Positions 6,323-6,996 of a stretch of 6,996 nt of DNA are shown here, piece by piece (position 1 is the first letter of the stretch; each line of letters begins with the position of its first letter). The notes beneath the pieces are model-generated. The model was not told where the DNA came from. It searched no databases and saw only the letters and a list, made by a program, of their open reading frames with translations. Position numbers and translations under genes: made by a program. This DNA is from Methanomassiliicoccaceae archaeon (GTDB lineage Archaea > Thermoplasmatota > Thermoplasmata > Methanomassiliicoccales > Methanomethylophilaceae), in assembly GCA_009784745.1 (NCBI GenBank), contig WQXR01000063.1:1-6996 (forward strand), written 5' to 3'.

Positions 6323-6562
6323 ATGTCATCGCCGTTAAAACCTAATGAGTTGTTTATAATGTCGATATCAGTCGGAACATTGCGGACATCATATTCCGCT
6401 TTTTACACAAAGGCGGATGTATATGGGGTCAAGAGATCCCCTTCTCTTATCCCGAGAAACAAAATGTTCCATTCTGAAATGGTAATCTTTGGTAATTTCA
6501 AGGAACAACGGCATGACATACCCGTATCCTATGCAGGAACAGGAGGCAATTATGAACAATAG
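6323..6562 (+). CDS. Possible small hypothetical protein (79 aa), or leader region of the winged-helix gene
   Basis: A 79-residue ORF that starts almost exactly where a TATA box would place transcription start and ends 11 bases inside the winged-helix gene. I do not recognise it: no membrane segment, no Cys pairs, moderately basic, with no motif I can name. In favour of a real gene are the leaderless promoter spacing, codon use not unlike its neighbours, and the overlap with the next start, as in translational coupling. Against it are the lack of a recognisable family and an internal pair of alternative hairpins (6382-6417). It ends TAG directly followed by TGA. If it is not a gene, bases 6131-6551 are a control region and long leader without coding content. 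Confidence 0.35.
   Translation: MSSPLKPNELFIMSISVGTLRTSYSAFYTKADVYGVKRSPSLIPRNKMFHSEMVIFGNFKEQRHDIPVSYAGTGGNYEQ
6382..6417 (+). promoter_or_regulatory. Two mutually exclusive hairpins, attenuator-like
   Basis: GCGGA (6382-6386) can pair with TCCGC (6395-6399), and that hairpin is followed at once by five T (6400-6404), like a weak intrinsic terminator. The same TCCGC can instead pair with the downstream GCGGA (6413-6417), and that pairing extends inward through TTTT/AAAG to a 9-bp stem (one G-T pair) that hides the T run. Both lie upstream of the winged-helix gene. Speculative, as they also lie within a possible ORF. Confidence 0.25.
6541..6546 (+). promoter_or_regulatory. Shine-Dalgarno of the winged-helix gene
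   Basis: AGGAGG is a full-strength Shine-Dalgarno, five bases before the ATG at 6552. It fixes that start in preference to in-frame upstream ATGs (6489 and later), which have no comparable site. Confidence 0.8.
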
Positions 6563-6809
6563 TGAGAAAAAGATATTGGAGATTGTGAGAGATCACAACG
6601 AAAGAGGCGAAAAGATCTACTGGAAAAAGTTGGCGGAGATATTGAAGGGAGTTATCTCAAAACCGGGGATAAGCGAAAAGATACGTCAACTTGAGAACGA
6701 CGGAAAAATTGAAGTAGAGTTCGTAACGGGCAAACAAGGCACGTTCAAGTATCTTTACATACCCGAAGTTCACGTTAAAGAGGATGACGGAGAGATATCC
6801 GGTGAATAG
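6552..6809 (+). CDS. Small winged-helix DNA-binding protein, candidate regulator of the tail-fibre gene
   Basis: An 85-residue protein. Residues 5-50 fit a helix-turn-helix: a first helix KKILEIVRDHNERG, a second WKKLAEIL, a turn at KPGI and a recognition helix SEKIRQLENDGKI. Then follow the two strands of a wing (VEFVTG and FKYLYIP, 53-72) and a short acidic tail (EVHVKEDDGEISGE). The pattern 'helix, helix, recognition helix, ...L..DGKI' is typical of archaeal and phage winged-helix regulators, though I cannot name a subfamily. The start is ATG 6552, chosen for AGGAGG five bases upstream. It overlaps the 79-residue ORF by 11 bases and is divergent from the tail-fibre gene. The intervening repeats make it the likely DNA-binding partner for autoregulation and tail-fibre control (inference). 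The stop codon is TAG. Confidence 0.8.
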   Translation: MNNSEKKILEIVRDHNERGEKIYWKKLAEILKGVISKPGISEKIRQLENDGKIEVEFVTGKQGTFKYLYIPEVHVKEDDGEISGE

Positions 6810-6830
6810 GTCACTGATGTTTCGGGCATA

Positions 6831-6846
6831 CCCCTGAATTCAGGGG
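6831..6846. repeat. Perfect 16-bp palindrome
   Basis: CCCCTGAATTCAGGGG is fully self-complementary with no spacer. It lies 21 bases after the winged-helix stop. As RNA it could form a hairpin, and as DNA it could be a dyad protein site. It is followed 7 bases later by a second perfect palindrome. Confidence 0.85.
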
Positions 6847-6849
6847 TTC

Positions 6850-6875
6850 GTTTCCGGCATCCGGATGCCGGGAAC
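6850..6875. repeat. Perfect 18-bp palindrome with flanking pairs
   Basis: CCGGCATCCGGATGCCGG (6854-6871) is self-complementary. The pairing extends outward through GTTT/GAAC with one G-T pair, to a 26-base hairpin. It is strongly GC-rich compared with its surroundings. Confidence 0.85.
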
Positions 6876-6924
6876 ATAAATTTATTTGTTTCTTTACGGG
6901 CATAGCGATCATTTCTAAATCAAT

Positions 6925-6954
6925 AAAAAAAGAGTTCCTACCCCAGAAGGGGTA
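6925..6954 (-). terminator. Terminator of the partial minus-strand gene
   Basis: On the minus strand TACCCC-TTCT-GGGGTA (6954-6939) forms a 6-bp hairpin covering the stop codon. It is followed by GGAACTC and seven T (6931-6925). The T7 tract is the strongest termination signal in the window and supports a gene arriving from the right on the minus strand. Confidence 0.6.
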
Positions 6955-6996
6955 TTCCTATGTTTATTGCGCCGAATGCGCCGATAATGATGGCAA
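6938..6996 (-). CDS. C-terminal end of a hydrophobic (membrane?) protein, 5' part outside the window
   Basis: The last 18 codons before a TAG stop on the minus strand read AIIIGAFGAINIGIPLLG, a glycine-rich hydrophobic stretch like the end of a transmembrane helix. It is directly followed by a hairpin and T7 tract. The family cannot be named from so little. The alternative is a plus-strand gene starting at ATG 6960 (MFIAPNAPIMMA...), but the hydrophobic pattern and the terminator on the minus strand make that less likely. Confidence 0.45.
   Translation of the reverse strand, partial: AIIIGAFGAINIGIPLLG

Larger units (their letters stand above)
6831..6895 (+). terminator. Probable terminator of the winged-helix unit
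   Basis: Two strong hairpins (the palindromes at 6831-6846 and 6850-6875) are followed by a T-rich tract, TTTATTTGTTTCTTTA (6880-6895). U-rich tracts are the core archaeal termination signal; the hairpins may protect the 3' end. The palindromes may have a different or additional role as DNA sites. Confidence 0.5.

Noticed and set aside
6489..6551. Longer start for the winged-helix protein at ATG 6489
   Set aside because: AGGAGG directly before ATG 6552 and the domain beginning at residue 5 from there make the 21 extra residues unlikely.
6807..6905. Readthrough of the winged-helix TAG stop as pyrrolysine, extending the frame to the next TAG at 6903
   Set aside because: The extension runs through two perfect palindromes and a T-rich terminator-like tract, which looks non-coding; the domain is complete before the TAG.
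6960..6996. Start of a plus-strand gene at ATG 6960
   Set aside because: Possible, with AAGGGG a few bases upstream, but the opposite strand gives a hydrophobic C-terminus with a stop followed by a hairpin and T7, which is the better explanation.

Overview
The window looks like a chromosomal segment of an archaeon with moderate to low GC (by eye roughly 40-45 %). The evidence is an archaeal/eukaryotic-type glutamyl-tRNA synthetase, a short archaeal-type UbiD decarboxylase of the kind used in the modified mevalonate pathway, and promoters with TATA boxes about 25-27 bases upstream of start codons that lack a Shine-Dalgarno sequence (leaderless genes). The style of the proteins suggests Thermoplasmata, perhaps a gut Methanomassiliicoccales relative. 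That placement is an inference and was not tested by any search.

Bases 1-4656 are housekeeping. The window opens inside feoB (ferrous iron transporter; its N-terminal G-domain part is cut off). feoB converges on gltX (minus strand) with only 34 bases between the stop codons. gltX and the UbiD-family decarboxylase are divergent and share a short control region of about 100 bases, in which each gene has its own TATA box placed for a leaderless start.

Bases 4657-6937 look like an accessory insertion. A phage tail-fibre-like protein (minus strand, strong Shine-Dalgarno) is transcribed away from a small plus-strand unit: a possible 79-residue ORF overlapping a well-supported 85-residue winged-helix protein. 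Between them lies an unusual control region. It contains a perfect 12-bp inverted repeat, GAACTGATTATA, whose two arms each carry the TATA element of one of the divergent promoters. It also has three direct 12-bp-spaced copies of a TGAAYYGATT motif and an outer 9-bp inverted repeat. The simplest reading is a tail-fibre gene controlled by the neighbouring winged-helix protein. No capsid, terminase, integrase or other tail gene is visible.

The accessory block is bordered on both sides by structured, unusually GC-rich non-coding sequence: a nested stem structure at 4664-4724, and two adjacent perfect palindromes at 6831-6871. The two borders share short motifs in the same order (ACCCCTG, then TTCGTT(T)CCGG), which raises the possibility of degraded element ends. 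The window closes with what is probably the last 18 codons of a hydrophobic minus-strand protein followed by a hairpin and a T7 terminator.
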